Program-made: the position numbers and the translations under genes
Source: Corinectria fuckeliana
Lineage: Eukaryota > Ascomycota > Sordariomycetes > Hypocreales > Nectriaceae
Direction of reading: 5' to 3'
DNA: 64,000 bases
Assembly (NCBI GenBank): GCA_019137255.1
Contig: WPDH01000033.1
Location: forward strand, 1-64,000
Shown here: in pieces, positions 25,345-35,933 of the stretch
Layout of the letters: each line of letters opens with the position of its first letter
How positions within the stretch are numbered: position 1 is the stretch's first letter
The notes under the pieces: model-generated
Told to the model about the DNA's origin: nothing
What the model saw: the letters and a program-made list of their open reading frames with translations, nothing else
Database searches by the model: none

Positions 25345-25485
25345 CGCAGGACAATGCTGAGTAAAAAGATATTTTGGCTGGTTGGTCGAAGTTTGGTCAC
25401 CGACTACTGCGGCATAAGAGGATCCTAACTGGAAGACACTCTTCTTCTATTGAATCGTTTGGCCGTATAAGTCTCTCGGTAAACT

Positions 25486-25600
25486 CAGACAGTGCTATCG
25501 CAACCGTCAATGTTCCGTAGTCCGATGCTCCGCAGGTTGAAGGCTGCGGGGTATCCTTTCATTCCCGGCCTAGCTGGGGATATGATCCTTCTCTCGGCTG
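25486..25600. repeat. Direct repeat, copy 1 (115 bp, offset 214)
   Basis: Begins cagacagtgctatcgcaac and ends ccttctctcggctg. It matches 25700-25814 with scattered substitutions. The pair lies just beyond the 3' end of the STAND N-terminal fragment and the second copy covers its presumed intron, so a piece of that gene was duplicated in tandem. Confidence 0.75.
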
Positions 25601-25699
25601 TGCGGCATGCTCAACTTCTTCTATGATCCACTTATTGACCCGTAGTGAGCGCCGACTTGCCTGCAGGGAAACGGGTCGGCTTATGCTGTAGGCCTTGTT

Positions 25700-25814
25700 C
25701 AGACAGTGCTACCGCAACAGTCAATGTTCCGTAGTCCGATAATCTGCAGGTTGAAAGCTGCAGAGTATCCTTTAGTTCCCAGCCTAGCTGGGGATATGGT
25801 CCTTCTCTCGGCTG
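25700..25814. repeat. Direct repeat, copy 2
   Basis: Partner of 25486-25600 at a constant 214-base offset. On the minus strand it follows the donor gtaagt at the end of the N-terminal domain exon, so the repeat appears to be intronic or 3' sequence of the receptor relic. Confidence 0.75.
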
Positions 25815-25824
25815 CAGTCGCCAC

Positions 25825-26244
25825 TTACGTCTGATCGATTTGCAGCGCCAGTGATATTGACTCAGTGCAACGAGCGAGATCCTGGACCGTCTTTTCCACA
25901 TCTTTGCTGCTGAAGGGCCACTTGAGAGCGCGGAGTCCGAAGCGGCTCATTGCCTTGCGCGTCTTGTCCGGGCGAAGTTCTTGTTCAATCTTCTGGAGTT
26001 TCGCTAAGCTGTTCTCGACGGCGGAGCTCAGCTTCTGGGAGCTCTTTAGCCTCGTACCGCTAGGACCATCGAGCAGCTCCGTGACATCTGTCGAGGTGGT
26101 TTGGAGGCTGACGATTTGTAAAAGTTGATCGATGTCGTCTTTGGCGTTCTTGACGCTTTTGGAGTATTGAATGCAGCGTGAAGCGACCTTTGCCGACAGT
26201 TCGACGACGGCAATGACGCTGGCGGCGCCACCGAGCGCTTCCAT
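25825..26244 (-). pseudogene. STAND/NLR N-terminal (Helo-like) domain fragment
   Basis: The 139-aa frame begins EALGGAASVIAVVELSAKV and continues with a heptad-like helical pattern ending SLALQIDQT. This is the style of the fungal Helo_like_N domain (PF17111) that precedes NACHT or NB-ARC in STAND receptors used in nonself recognition. A splice donor gtaagt follows the last codons, but no NACHT domain is found downstream; there is a 115-bp direct repeat and then the esterase promoter. The fragment is therefore cut off from the rest of its gene. It may be expressed as a stand-alone domain, but truncation is more likely. Confidence 0.65.
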
Positions 26245-26289
26245 GGTGGCCGGAGTAAGCGCGCCTGATAGCTGCTCCAGGAAGTGCTG

Positions 26290-26596
26290 TCGGGGAGGCA
26301 GGTGGGATGTTATCGGGCGAGAAGGCGATTAAGGTGACTTTGGCGTCGTGGCCCTCGAGCTTCGGTACATGCTCGCCCGAGTTACCATGCCACAACTGTA
26401 TCGTCTGATCGTTAGAGGCCGAGGTAATCAGCGTGCCGACGGGTGAGACCACTGCTGCCGTCCTGGTAAGGACTTTGTGGCTCTCAAGCCAGAGAGGAAG
26501 CTGATTCTTGAATTCAGTGTGCACTTTGCTGATTTCTGGTGCGTAAGCGAGGAGAAAAGAATAGAGCTGGTAGACGGTTTCACAAGAATGAAACAA
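26290..26596 (-). pseudogene. WD40-repeat fragment of a STAND receptor
   Basis: On the minus strand the frame reads a linker (APEISKVHTEFKNQLPLWL) followed by one recognisable WD40 blade (SPVGTLITSASNDQTIQLW, then GHDAKVTLIAFSPD). Similarity stops at about 26310, where the sequence runs straight into the leader of the Helo-like domain at 26244. In fungal STAND proteins WD40 repeats are C-terminal, so here the order is reversed. The C-terminal piece of one receptor copy sits upstream of the N-terminal piece of another. This suggests deletion between tandem receptor genes or a rearrangement. Confidence 0.6.
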
Positions 26597-27123
26597 GCAG
26601 TGTTATTAAGAAATTTATATTTATCTCTATTAAGTTTAAAGTCTTAAATCTTTTATTAGTAGTATCTGTACTATACAAGCTTTAGTTTCTATATATGTAT
26701 AATATTTGTTAATTATTAATTGTAACTTAACTAAAGTTAAATAAAGTAGAGTAAAGATAAGAATAATAGTTAACTTAGGTAATATACTTGCTGTTTTTAT
26801 TACAGCTTAGTCTATTAAGAATAGTAATAAGCTTAAATACTTAGTAGTTATTTTAATAGTAATATAAATAAGATATTTAGCTAGTTTTTATTTATTCTTA
26901 CTCTTAGAATAATCTGTCTATTTAATATGGTTTTTTATTTATTTACTTCTAACAGCTATAATTACAAATATTAGTACTTCTACTTAGAACTCTTATACTT
27001 TTAACTTTGTAAACTCAACATTTACTTACAGAATCTTGTATTGTTCCGCCTGACGTTCTTGATCACTATACGCAACTATAGCTCCGCCCTATCACGCTGT
27101 TAGTAATTGTTTAAACTGCCACT
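26597..27123. repeat. AT-rich RIP-like patch
   Basis: About 500 bases of strongly AT-rich, TpA-rich, non-coding sequence wedged between the WD40 relic and the 3' end of the DM9-like gene. It is probably the remains of an inserted transposon and may have removed the 3' ends of both neighbours. Confidence 0.6.
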
Positions 27124-29531
27124 CTAGCTTCTTATACATACGAGGTGAGAGGCTGTCTTTCCGGGGACCCAGAGTCCGTCGATCTGAGTAATAGCGTGAT
27201 ACAACTTTTTCTCGCCTTCATACCCACCAAGGACAAGGCGACGAGACCCTGGCAGCGTACCGCCGCTCGCGTCGACAAACTCCATTGTTTCGGGGACGAT
27301 TGGCAGAAGTTCGTATTCTCCCTGGTGTCGGAGCTCTTTGCCCTTGTAGGGCACGCTGCACTTTGTCCGTCCCTGGCTGGCACTCACCTTGCATGGGACC
27401 ACCTCACCATTGACACCGATTGCCGATGCGATGTACGCAGGCGTGCCGTCTTTTTCTGCGCAGGGAGTTGGGCCGACAACACCCGGGCCGGGAATCGGAT
27501 CATCTGTGCGTCGTCGGACTCGCACGCCGTCATCTGGATTGCTGTGGTACATGTGATACATAATCGCATCGAGCTCACGCACTCCAAGAAGGTCTTCATT
27601 ACTTTCTTGCTCTTGCCAGAACATCTGGTGCGGATGGACCTCCTCCCAGTCCTTGTTTGGGCGTTGGACGAGGAGCTTACCGTTTCCACGGGGGCTGTTC
27701 TTCACCGCGCTCACGGTCTGGGCGGACCTAATGGCCTTCTTGTAAAAGGTCTCTCGTAGGTCGGGAGCCACGAGCTGCGCAGGGTACCATTCCGCTGGTG
27801 AGTCTCGGTCAAATTTGACGAGGTACTCGTAATGCTCAGATGTCTGGCCCTCGTCGGACTGAGTAGCCGGCTGGATGGTTTTGACGTGCCGGCAGTGCAC
27901 GATTGCCTGCGGGTAGACGTCGTTAATTGTCACACCATTTGTTTCCGATGGCGGAATGTGCGGGACATCTCTGATGTGCAAGACGCCTTCGGCGATTCCG
28001 GAGGCACCGGCAACACGCGTGTACCTAAACCTGCGAACCTTGCCGAACCCCAGTGGGTATTTTTGGATGAGCTCCAGAACGGGGGAAGGGAGGTGTCTGA
28101 TCCAGAGCAGATCATCCGTGAATGAGCCTGGCACCACCTTGTTGAAGATTGGGGTGTAGCGATGCGTCTCCAGACCATACTGTCGCGGGGCCTTGACGTC
28201 AACCTTGAGCACGCCGCGATAGTTTTCGCCGCCTCGCTGGTCCTCTAAAACGGCGTCCCTCTCTATGCCTTCGAGGTCCCGTGTAAGAACCTGCAGTTGG
28301 ATGGTTAGTTGCTAGAAGGGCATAGGCTTGTTCGGAGTTCGGTATAGGACTTGCCTTGAAGGATTTGACGCGGATCTGGTGTCCTCGCTCCGTCACACCG
28401 CTGGACCTGTTTTTCTCCCTCTCAAACAGGGGCCTGTACTTGGCTACTAACTCGCGGTGGTTGAGGACCTTTTGGGCGTAGTAGCCGTACATGCGGTCTT
28501 CCTGGCCGAAGTTGAGGTAGATCATCTGGCCGTGGTCATCAAAGAAGTCGGTGGCGTACTTCTTCAGCATGAAGTCTTCCCTCGACGGATCCATCCCCCC
28601 CCCAGACTTGCCACCCTTGCCACCGGTAGGTCTCTCGACTACGGTAGGCTCAGCTGGAAGGTGTCCTGTACGAAGGGCCTCTGGGTCCGTGGGCTTGGGC
28701 AATCCCTCGCGAGGGGCAATGGCACCGTTGTAATGGAAGACGCGTTGATTGTCGCCGGCTTTGAAGTCTCCAAGCTTGGAGCCATTGCCAATCTTGATGA
28801 GTGACTTGCCCTCAACCCGGAATATCTAACACACAAAGTCATTAGGAATCAAGTGATGCTAAGCTTGCGGACCTTGTACTTACCCTCACCGTCTCTCCTG
28901 GCTTAATTGCTGCTTCCAGGGAGTTTGCACCAATCATGCCATCGCCAGCAGCCAAGACCACACCGTCGAAGATGTCGGTGCCAATATCGTGGGCATTTCC
29001 CTTCTCAATATCTCTGACAACGTTCGTGGCTGCATCGACCATTCCTTGGGGACTATACTGCTGACTACGCGCACTCTCAATTCCTGCGGGGGTTAAATGA
29101 GCTCGTTAATGGACATGTTCTCAGCTTCGTGCTGGGGAACTTACCGGTCAGTACGCCGTCGGCAAGGATGCCTCCCACGACTCCCGCCAAGACAGGTGCC
29201 GCAGCGCCTCCTGTTGTGCCGGTGAGAGCAGCAGCGCCTATAACAACAAGCGTGCGAGATGCCGACTCTTCGGAGTGTATCGCAGCCTCATTGTCCCCCA
29301 TGGCCAGGTGGACGAGGCCTATGGCCTGTGTCAGACTACACCTCAAGCATCTCAACGCCGACGGCGTGGTGGGGTTTACCTACCCTTGATGTGGCCCACC
29401 ACGGGTATCCCGTCCGCGAATTCACTGATGGCATGAGCCGGGTGGTCGATGATTTCTTTGAACATGTTCTTTGCGCCGTCTAGGACGCCGGTCGCAAGGT
29501 GGACAAGAGAAGAGAGCTGAGAGCTGAACAT
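27124..29531 (-). CDS. DM9-repeat-like protein with glycine-rich N-terminal region, ~719 aa
   Basis: Five exons can be joined in phase: 29531-29384, 29318-29145, 29083-28884, 28825-28355 and 28290-27124. Introns are 58-65 bp. The fourth (28291-28354) has a GC donor (aag/gcaagt) and normal cag acceptor; no GT donor keeps the frame. The N-terminal part has an amphipathic start and a long Gly/Ala hydrophobic stretch (GAAALTGTTGGAAAPVLAG) with glycine-zipper spacing. The middle is charged. The C-terminus resembles the DM9/DUF3421 fold (EVVPCKVSASQGRTKCSVPYKG, then LWVPGKTASHL). The end looks premature: the last recognisable DM9 residues are followed by gtatgt, a plausible donor, then AT-rich DNA, so the true 3' exon may be lost. 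Function unknown. A membrane-active or recognition protein is a guess from the glycine-rich segment. Confidence 0.65.
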
Positions 29532-30670
29532 TTTGATGAGTGGTGGAGGTTTGGCTTCGAAAGAAAATTGATGGTTGAAGTTTTCTGCGCAATGTCGCGA
29601 ATCAAAAGAACATCAGTTAGGCGTGGTTTGTAATGTAAGCGTTAGAGCCTCATAGTCTAGAAAGTCGCTTACAAGACAATGCCAGCTGAAAGAGGCGATA
29701 CTGGGCGTAATATTACCAGCGAGACGAGCTGGCCCAAATGGTCGATCCCTACTGCTCATAGGCTCAATAAATGCAAGTATACACATACAGATGCCACGCC
29801 AGCTAACTGCCGTGATGAATGGCGCTTTCTTTGTACTCCGATTTGATGTTCGCTTCATGAATACGTTACATGAACAAAAGGATCAGCAGCCACGTCAGAT
29901 GAAGCTATCACACAGTGTTGTATTACAGGTGGTCAGCTGATTAGTCCTAATATCGTTTTGGCAAGCTCGTTTATCAGTTCAGCTCGCTGCTAGACAGTTA
30001 TCATCAGAGTTTATTTTCTGTTTTAGTCATGATGTGTGGTAGCGTTAACTATTGATGTTATCCACTGATGCTCCGGGCTGCGCGGAGTCCAGCACCTTGC
30101 CCATTCGGCGACGAGCTTGGAAATAATCCACGGCCGCCAGGGATGTTTTACAGCTGATAACACACCGAAGACTACCCATTTCCAACTAGTCACAGACCTA
30201 TATATGTACGAAACCCGAAGCAGCGACAAAGCGTGCACAAATGGAGCTGAAGACCTCCTGCATTATAACCCCGGATGTAATTCTCTTGCTAAAGGGGCTG
30301 GCTGAATTGCGGAACCCTTTAGTTACCGAAAAGGGAACCTACGTCACGGTTGGAAGAATGTGGCTTCGAGGCGGAGAAGCGAGGTAAGGGGGAGCAAGTG
30401 GACTGTAAGGGGGTTTGCACCCCCAAACTATGCGGCGGGGGTAATGTTCACGCTGTTCAGAGAATGGGTGAAATGTATTTAATGCGCGCCATAATCCATA
30501 TTTGCAAAAGAAACTATCAGCAACTGACACCCGCTTTCAAGTCCCTACCCAGATTTAGCTGCTTGATCTCTTTACTCCATCCATTGCGACAATACCAAGG
30601 TTCGGCAAGAATCCCGCGGAAAGTGAGCCTGATTGCATACTAATCGCATGTAGAGGGGATAACATCCATC
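29532..30670. other. Intergenic, divergent promoters, no gene seen
   Basis: Separates the divergent DM9-like and 108-aa genes. Short frames (for example 30350-30643 plus) have no homology hint or start context. No repeat family member was recognised. Confidence 0.5.
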
Positions 30671-30997
30671 ATGAACGATAGACTTACCGTTTGGCTCGAG
30701 AACAAGGATCACTCTGTGGAAGGTCATATCTTCGAGTGCACCTTGACCTTCCAGGGCAGGGTTATCTGGGGTCCAGTATCATGCCACGACAACACGATTG
30801 CCTTGACAGAGGCCATCCACAAGGCCGACGAACGATTTGATCTGTCTCTTGTGAAGAAGAACCACACAGTGGAAGGTCATACACGCTGCATCAGCGTGAA
30901 GTCTCACGGCGAAATTCTTCTAGACAGACTGTCTACTCACGACAACATGAATGGCTTGATTATTGCTATTAACGCCGCTTTGACCGCCTCGCGCTAG
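30671..30997 (+). CDS. Small protein of two duplicated ~45-aa modules, 108 aa
   Basis: Single-exon frame. The protein is an internal duplication with a 51-residue offset. NKDHSVEGH (11-19) matches KKNHTVEGH (62-70), CHDN (38-41) matches THDN (89-92), and AIHKA (48-52) matches AINAA (99-103). The His-x-Val-Glu-Gly-His and His-Asp-Asn positions are the most conserved and could bind metal or ligand. There is no signal peptide, membrane segment or Kex2 site. I do not recognise the family. The repeats have diverged strongly while keeping these residues, which suggests a real, constrained protein. It is the last gene before the second AT-rich block. Confidence 0.65.
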   Translation: MNDRLTVWLENKDHSVEGHIFECTLTFQGRVIWGPVSCHDNTIALTEAIHKADERFDLSLVKKNHTVEGHTRCISVKSHGEILLDRLSTHDNMNGLIIAINAALTASR

Positions 30998-31079
30998 CCT
31001 TTGCAATTTACTGTTCTAAGGCATGAATCATGGGCTATGATAGGTAGTCACGTAGCAGCAGGATAAGAGATTAAGGTTA

Positions 31080-34000
31080 TAATCTACTAAGATTGTTAAG
31101 GCAGCTAGCTAGTACGGTCTTTGTCTTTTGTTAAGAACAGTTCTTAAATTAAGAAGAGGTTTATTACTAGTCTTGTGACTTAGGCAAATTCGTAGAATTA
31201 ACATGTGGATCTGTGTGAACTTCTAAGACCCAGAGCTGTTTATTACTCTCCTAGAGCACCCCTGATAGTAATTATCAGGTTAGCTATAGCTAACTCAAGT
31301 AGTTAATAGCCTGCGGACAGCTGTGGTATAGGTCTAGACAGGCTTTAGCAGCACCTGTTATATAACTATAAAGATCTTAACAGGAGCTTTTTAAAATACT
31401 AAAAACCTGATTAGGTATGCTAAAAGTAAAATAATAAGAAAGTAAGATATATTTATTATTTTTACACTTATTTAAGATGTTAATAATAATAATAACTATT
31501 AAGATAATCTAAGTTATCACAGCCTAGGATGAGACTAGGCAGTTATAACTAGCAGGACTATAATATACCCACTTTTTTACCTAATACTAATTCTAAGCTT
31601 ACCTCTCTTGTCTTCTAACTAATTATTACAGGAGTAATTAGAGCAGTAAGAATAATAAAGTAAGCCTTATTACTTTTTATACTTCTCTCTGCTCTTTTTA
31701 TACCTAAGAATAAATATATAGTATATAAATATACTTATTTAGTACTTTTATAAAGATAGTCTTACTAGTTATTAATATACTTAGTTATATTAAATTTACT
31801 ATAATTTATTATTATTAGATTATAATTTATATTACTTATTATAATATTCTAAACTACTAGTTTAAATACTTTTATATTTTAGATTTACTTTATATCTTTA
31901 AGTTAGACTTAGCTATTATATATTAATAACTCTTATTTAGTATTTTACTATATTAACTTAAGTAATAATTTAAATTAGTTATTATAGCTTTAGTAATTTT
32001 ATTTAGCTTAGAAATTTCCTAAGAGAAGTAACTCTAGGATAATATTTATATATATAATAATATTCTAAGTAACTTAAAATTAAATAATAATAATAATAAG
32101 TTAACTATAAAACTTATATTTATTATTTATTTATTTATACTTTATAGACTTAGAAGGTAGATAGTACTTTTATTCTATATAGATATAAGAAAAACTATAG
32201 AATTAGATGAAAACCTGTATTCTTTATATAGTAGACCTAGGTTAGGCCTCTTATACTATTACTATACGTAAGTGAATAGTCCTTTTGCTAGGACTAGAGT
32301 TATCCTATTTCCTAAAGGGCTAGAAAAAAGATTAAAGAGAGGGAAAGAGAAAAGGAAAAAAGGAAATAAAAAGGAAAAAAGAGGTGAAGAAGGGAGAAAT
32401 AGTTAACTAAATGTTAAGCGTCTAATCTGCTATAGGAGCAGAGCGGTTAAGTGTTAGAATCATGCTAGCTGGGCGAGTTTAGGTTGCTTTACAGTTACAG
32501 CTAAGAGCTTAGGATTTTAAGTGGGTAGAACCAGCTGTTAGTAGGTTAGCTAGCTGTTAGTAAAAACTATAAAACTTAAATATATAAACTAAAATATATA
32601 TAAGAAGATTATTAATTTTTATAATATCTTAAAAAGTATATTTAATAAGAATATTATATACTTTTAGGCTCTTAAGTAGTATATTATAGTACTTATTATA
32701 GTTTAAGCTTAGATAATATAGTTAAAGCTAGATAATAATTATATTATTAGTTTTCTATAAGAGTATATTAAATAACTTAGTAATAAGTAGTTAAATACTT
32801 ATAAAGAATAATATTACTAAATTAAATAGTTTAATAGTTTTAAAGCTATATTAATTATATCTTATTTAAAAGTATTTCTCTTCTAATAAGAATATTTACA
32901 GCTCTAATAAGTATAAGCTCTTAATTCTTATATTACCTGCCTGCTAATTATAAAAATACCTTAAGCAGATATAATATAACTATTATATTTATTATATATT
33001 AGTAGAGTTATATTTTTAGTAAGGTAATTAATAAGCAGGAAAGTTAGTAGTAAGGTTAGCTATATTAACCTTATAGGGCAGTAATTAGGCTTATATTATA
33101 TTAACAGATACTTTTACCTTTATAATAGTAGACTCTCTTTTTTATTTAGATATCTTAGTAGTTTATACTACTATCTTATACTTAAGTAGCTATAGTATTA
33201 GTTAACTAGCTTTATAGAACCTACTAGCAGATTTCTATATTTAGCCTAAAGGCCTCTTTTTATAAATATATACCTAAATAGGATAAAATAAAACCTTAGG
33301 TCTAAAAGTTCTCTAGTAAGCAGAGTATATAATATCTTAAAAATGTAAGAGATCTCTTAAAGTTAGCTAAGATATACTAATTATATTATCTTATTATTAG
33401 AGGATTTCTAAATTAAAAAGGTTTTAAGATAGTTATAAAGCAGCTTATTATTTTAACCTTATTTATTATTTATACTATAAGCTTTTAGCTAGGCAGATTT
33501 AAGTTTAACTTTCTATATAGCTTTAGCTGTTTTAAGCCTATACTTAGGATATATATATAGATCTTATTTTAACCTAAAGCTAACAGTTAAGACTATAGTT
33601 AGTCCTTAAAAAAAGAGGAGTAGTTCTTAGTTAAGCTGCGCTTTTATACTAATAATAGTAAATATACTTTACACACTTTCTAATATATATTTATTCTAAT
33701 AACAGTATAAAAAGCTCTTATACTTTTAAGTATATAACTAGTTAGTTATAACTCTCTTTTACTAATAGCTTTTAAATGTTTTCTTATATTTAGCACTATA
33801 TAAATACTTATAGTAAATACTATAGTAACTATAAGGTTTAAGTTTATAGTAAAAAGATAAGCTACTTTATTAAACTTATATTACTAACTTATATTATTAA
33901 TATTAAGCTAATAAGATAAGATAAAAATCTAGTTCTTTTACTTACTAGTAATATCTTAAAAGGTAATTATATTACACTTAGTTACTACTAGAGTAAGAAG

Positions 34001-35355
34001 TAAGAGATATTAAAGATAACTAGATATAATATAAAAAATCACTATAAGAGAATTCTTATAGACTAACTTTCTAAGATGTTTTCTAATATAATTAAGATTA
34101 TAAGAGAGCTAAGCTTATAATACCTCTAAATTAACTCTATTTATATACTTTAAGATAATAAAAAAGATTAGCTTAAAAAGGCTATATAAATAGGTTTTAT
34201 ATATAAAAGAGCTATACTTATTATCTTTATAGTAAGTATATTTAATACTATTAATAGTTATTTCTAAAAGTGTAAAAAAGATATTAACTACTATCTAGTT
34301 TTAATTTTATACTAATAGGAGCTAAATTTACTATTTATTTATTTATTTATTTATTTATACCTGCTTTAGCTTATAGCTATCTAGTCCTTCTTCTAAGTAA
34401 CTTAAACTAATTTATAATAAGAGGGAAAAACTTTTATAGTAAGCTATAAGATAAAAAACCTCTTACTATACTTACCTAAGAGAGAAGTAAGTTAGGCTTA
34501 GTATATATATATAATAATATAAGTTATAAGTAAGTCTACTTTATAAGAAAAGCTAATTATATACTTATAATAATAAGCTCTTATAAGGCTTAGCTTAAAT
34601 TATATGCTAAAATTTAATTAATCCTAAGTTAAGTCTAAGTTGCTTATATTACTTATTCTTATCCTCTTAGGTATTATTCTTATTACTAACTAGTATTAAA
34701 ATGCCTTCTCTAACTTTTAATAGTATTTACTCTCTTAATTAGTTAATTAGTTTAAACACTATAGGGGCTAAACTTAAGTCTAAGTCTAGTTTAGCTTAAG
34801 GCTGCTTTAGGAGCTGCTTAGGCCCCTTTTAGGCAGGGTAGTTTAGTACTATAGTTAGTATTAGTATTAATACTACTATATCTTATAGTAAGTATATTAT
34901 ATATTTATACTACTCACTTAGAATACTAAACTATATAGGTCTTTTTATATAAGTATTTCTTACTTATTCTTACTTTTTTTATATTATATAGTATATATAA
35001 GACTATACTAAGTGTGAGCTATTATAGTTATAATACACTAGAGGGATCTTACTAGTAAAAGTAAAGTATATTATATCTCTTATATAGTAAGCTCTCTTAT
35101 AGTAGCTATACCTAGCCTGTTCTTAATAATACTATATAATATATCTAAAGTAAAAGCACTTAAAGTACTACCTAAGTTAAATCTCCTCTAAATAAGGCTT
35201 AGTCTAATAAACCTTTATAGCTATAATTATACCTTAGTTATAAAGTTTATTTATATCTGTTAGTTTAGTTAATAATATAACTAGTAACTAGTAAGATTTA
35301 GCTGTGTAGTAGCTTTATAATAGTTTTATAGTATATATCTTAATACTATTTACTT
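31080..35355. repeat. RIP-degraded AT-rich block
   Basis: After a short transition from 31.0 kb the sequence becomes AT-rich and TpA-rich with no usable frame, like the first block. A purine-rich run lies at 32330-32400, and a low-complexity run of tttattta units at about 34335-34355. The block ends at the left LTR of the Copia element. It is probably nested, decayed transposons. Confidence 0.75.
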
Positions 35356-35933
35356 TGTGAGGTATAATATTATAAGCTATATAAAAAAGTTAAATTTCTT
35401 AAAATAAATAGTTATAAAGCTTTTAGAGGTTTTAAGTGATTAAGAGGTTTTAAAGTAAGTCCTAATAACTAATAGATAGCTTATTAGGTAGAGGAGAAAA
35501 AGTGAGTTAGATTAATATATTTTATAAGATAATTAGTTAAAATCTAAGTGCTTAAGTGTTTTCTTTATATCTAGATATAAGCAGAAATTACTCTCTCTTT
35601 ATAGATAAATTCTTAGTCTCTTAGCAGTCTAAATAAGTTATATAATAGCTTAATTTATAGTTAAAGTAATAATAAATATTATACTAAAATCTCAGATTAG
35701 TTAGATATAATATTATACTATAATTATAGTTCTAGTAGCAAATTTTTTAGAGTTTATCTAAACTATAGTATAAGTTAGAAAACTAGCAGATAGTAGCAAT
35801 TTAATAATAACTAATAGAAATATGAGAAAGTCTCTATATAGTATTAGTATAGTGCTAATAGTACTATATGCTAATATATACTAGGATTTTCCTAGGATTT
35901 TATAATACTAGTTAAAGCTAGTAAACTCTAACA
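35356..35933 (-). repeat. 3' LTR of the Copia element (578 bp)
   Basis: Identical in length to the LTR at 41075-41652 and to the solo LTR at 14168-14745. On the plus strand it runs tgtgaggtataat ... gtaaactctaaca. It is the 3' LTR because the element is coded on the minus strand. A purine-rich stretch on the minus strand abuts it at 35934 onward and could be the polypurine tract. Confidence 0.85.
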
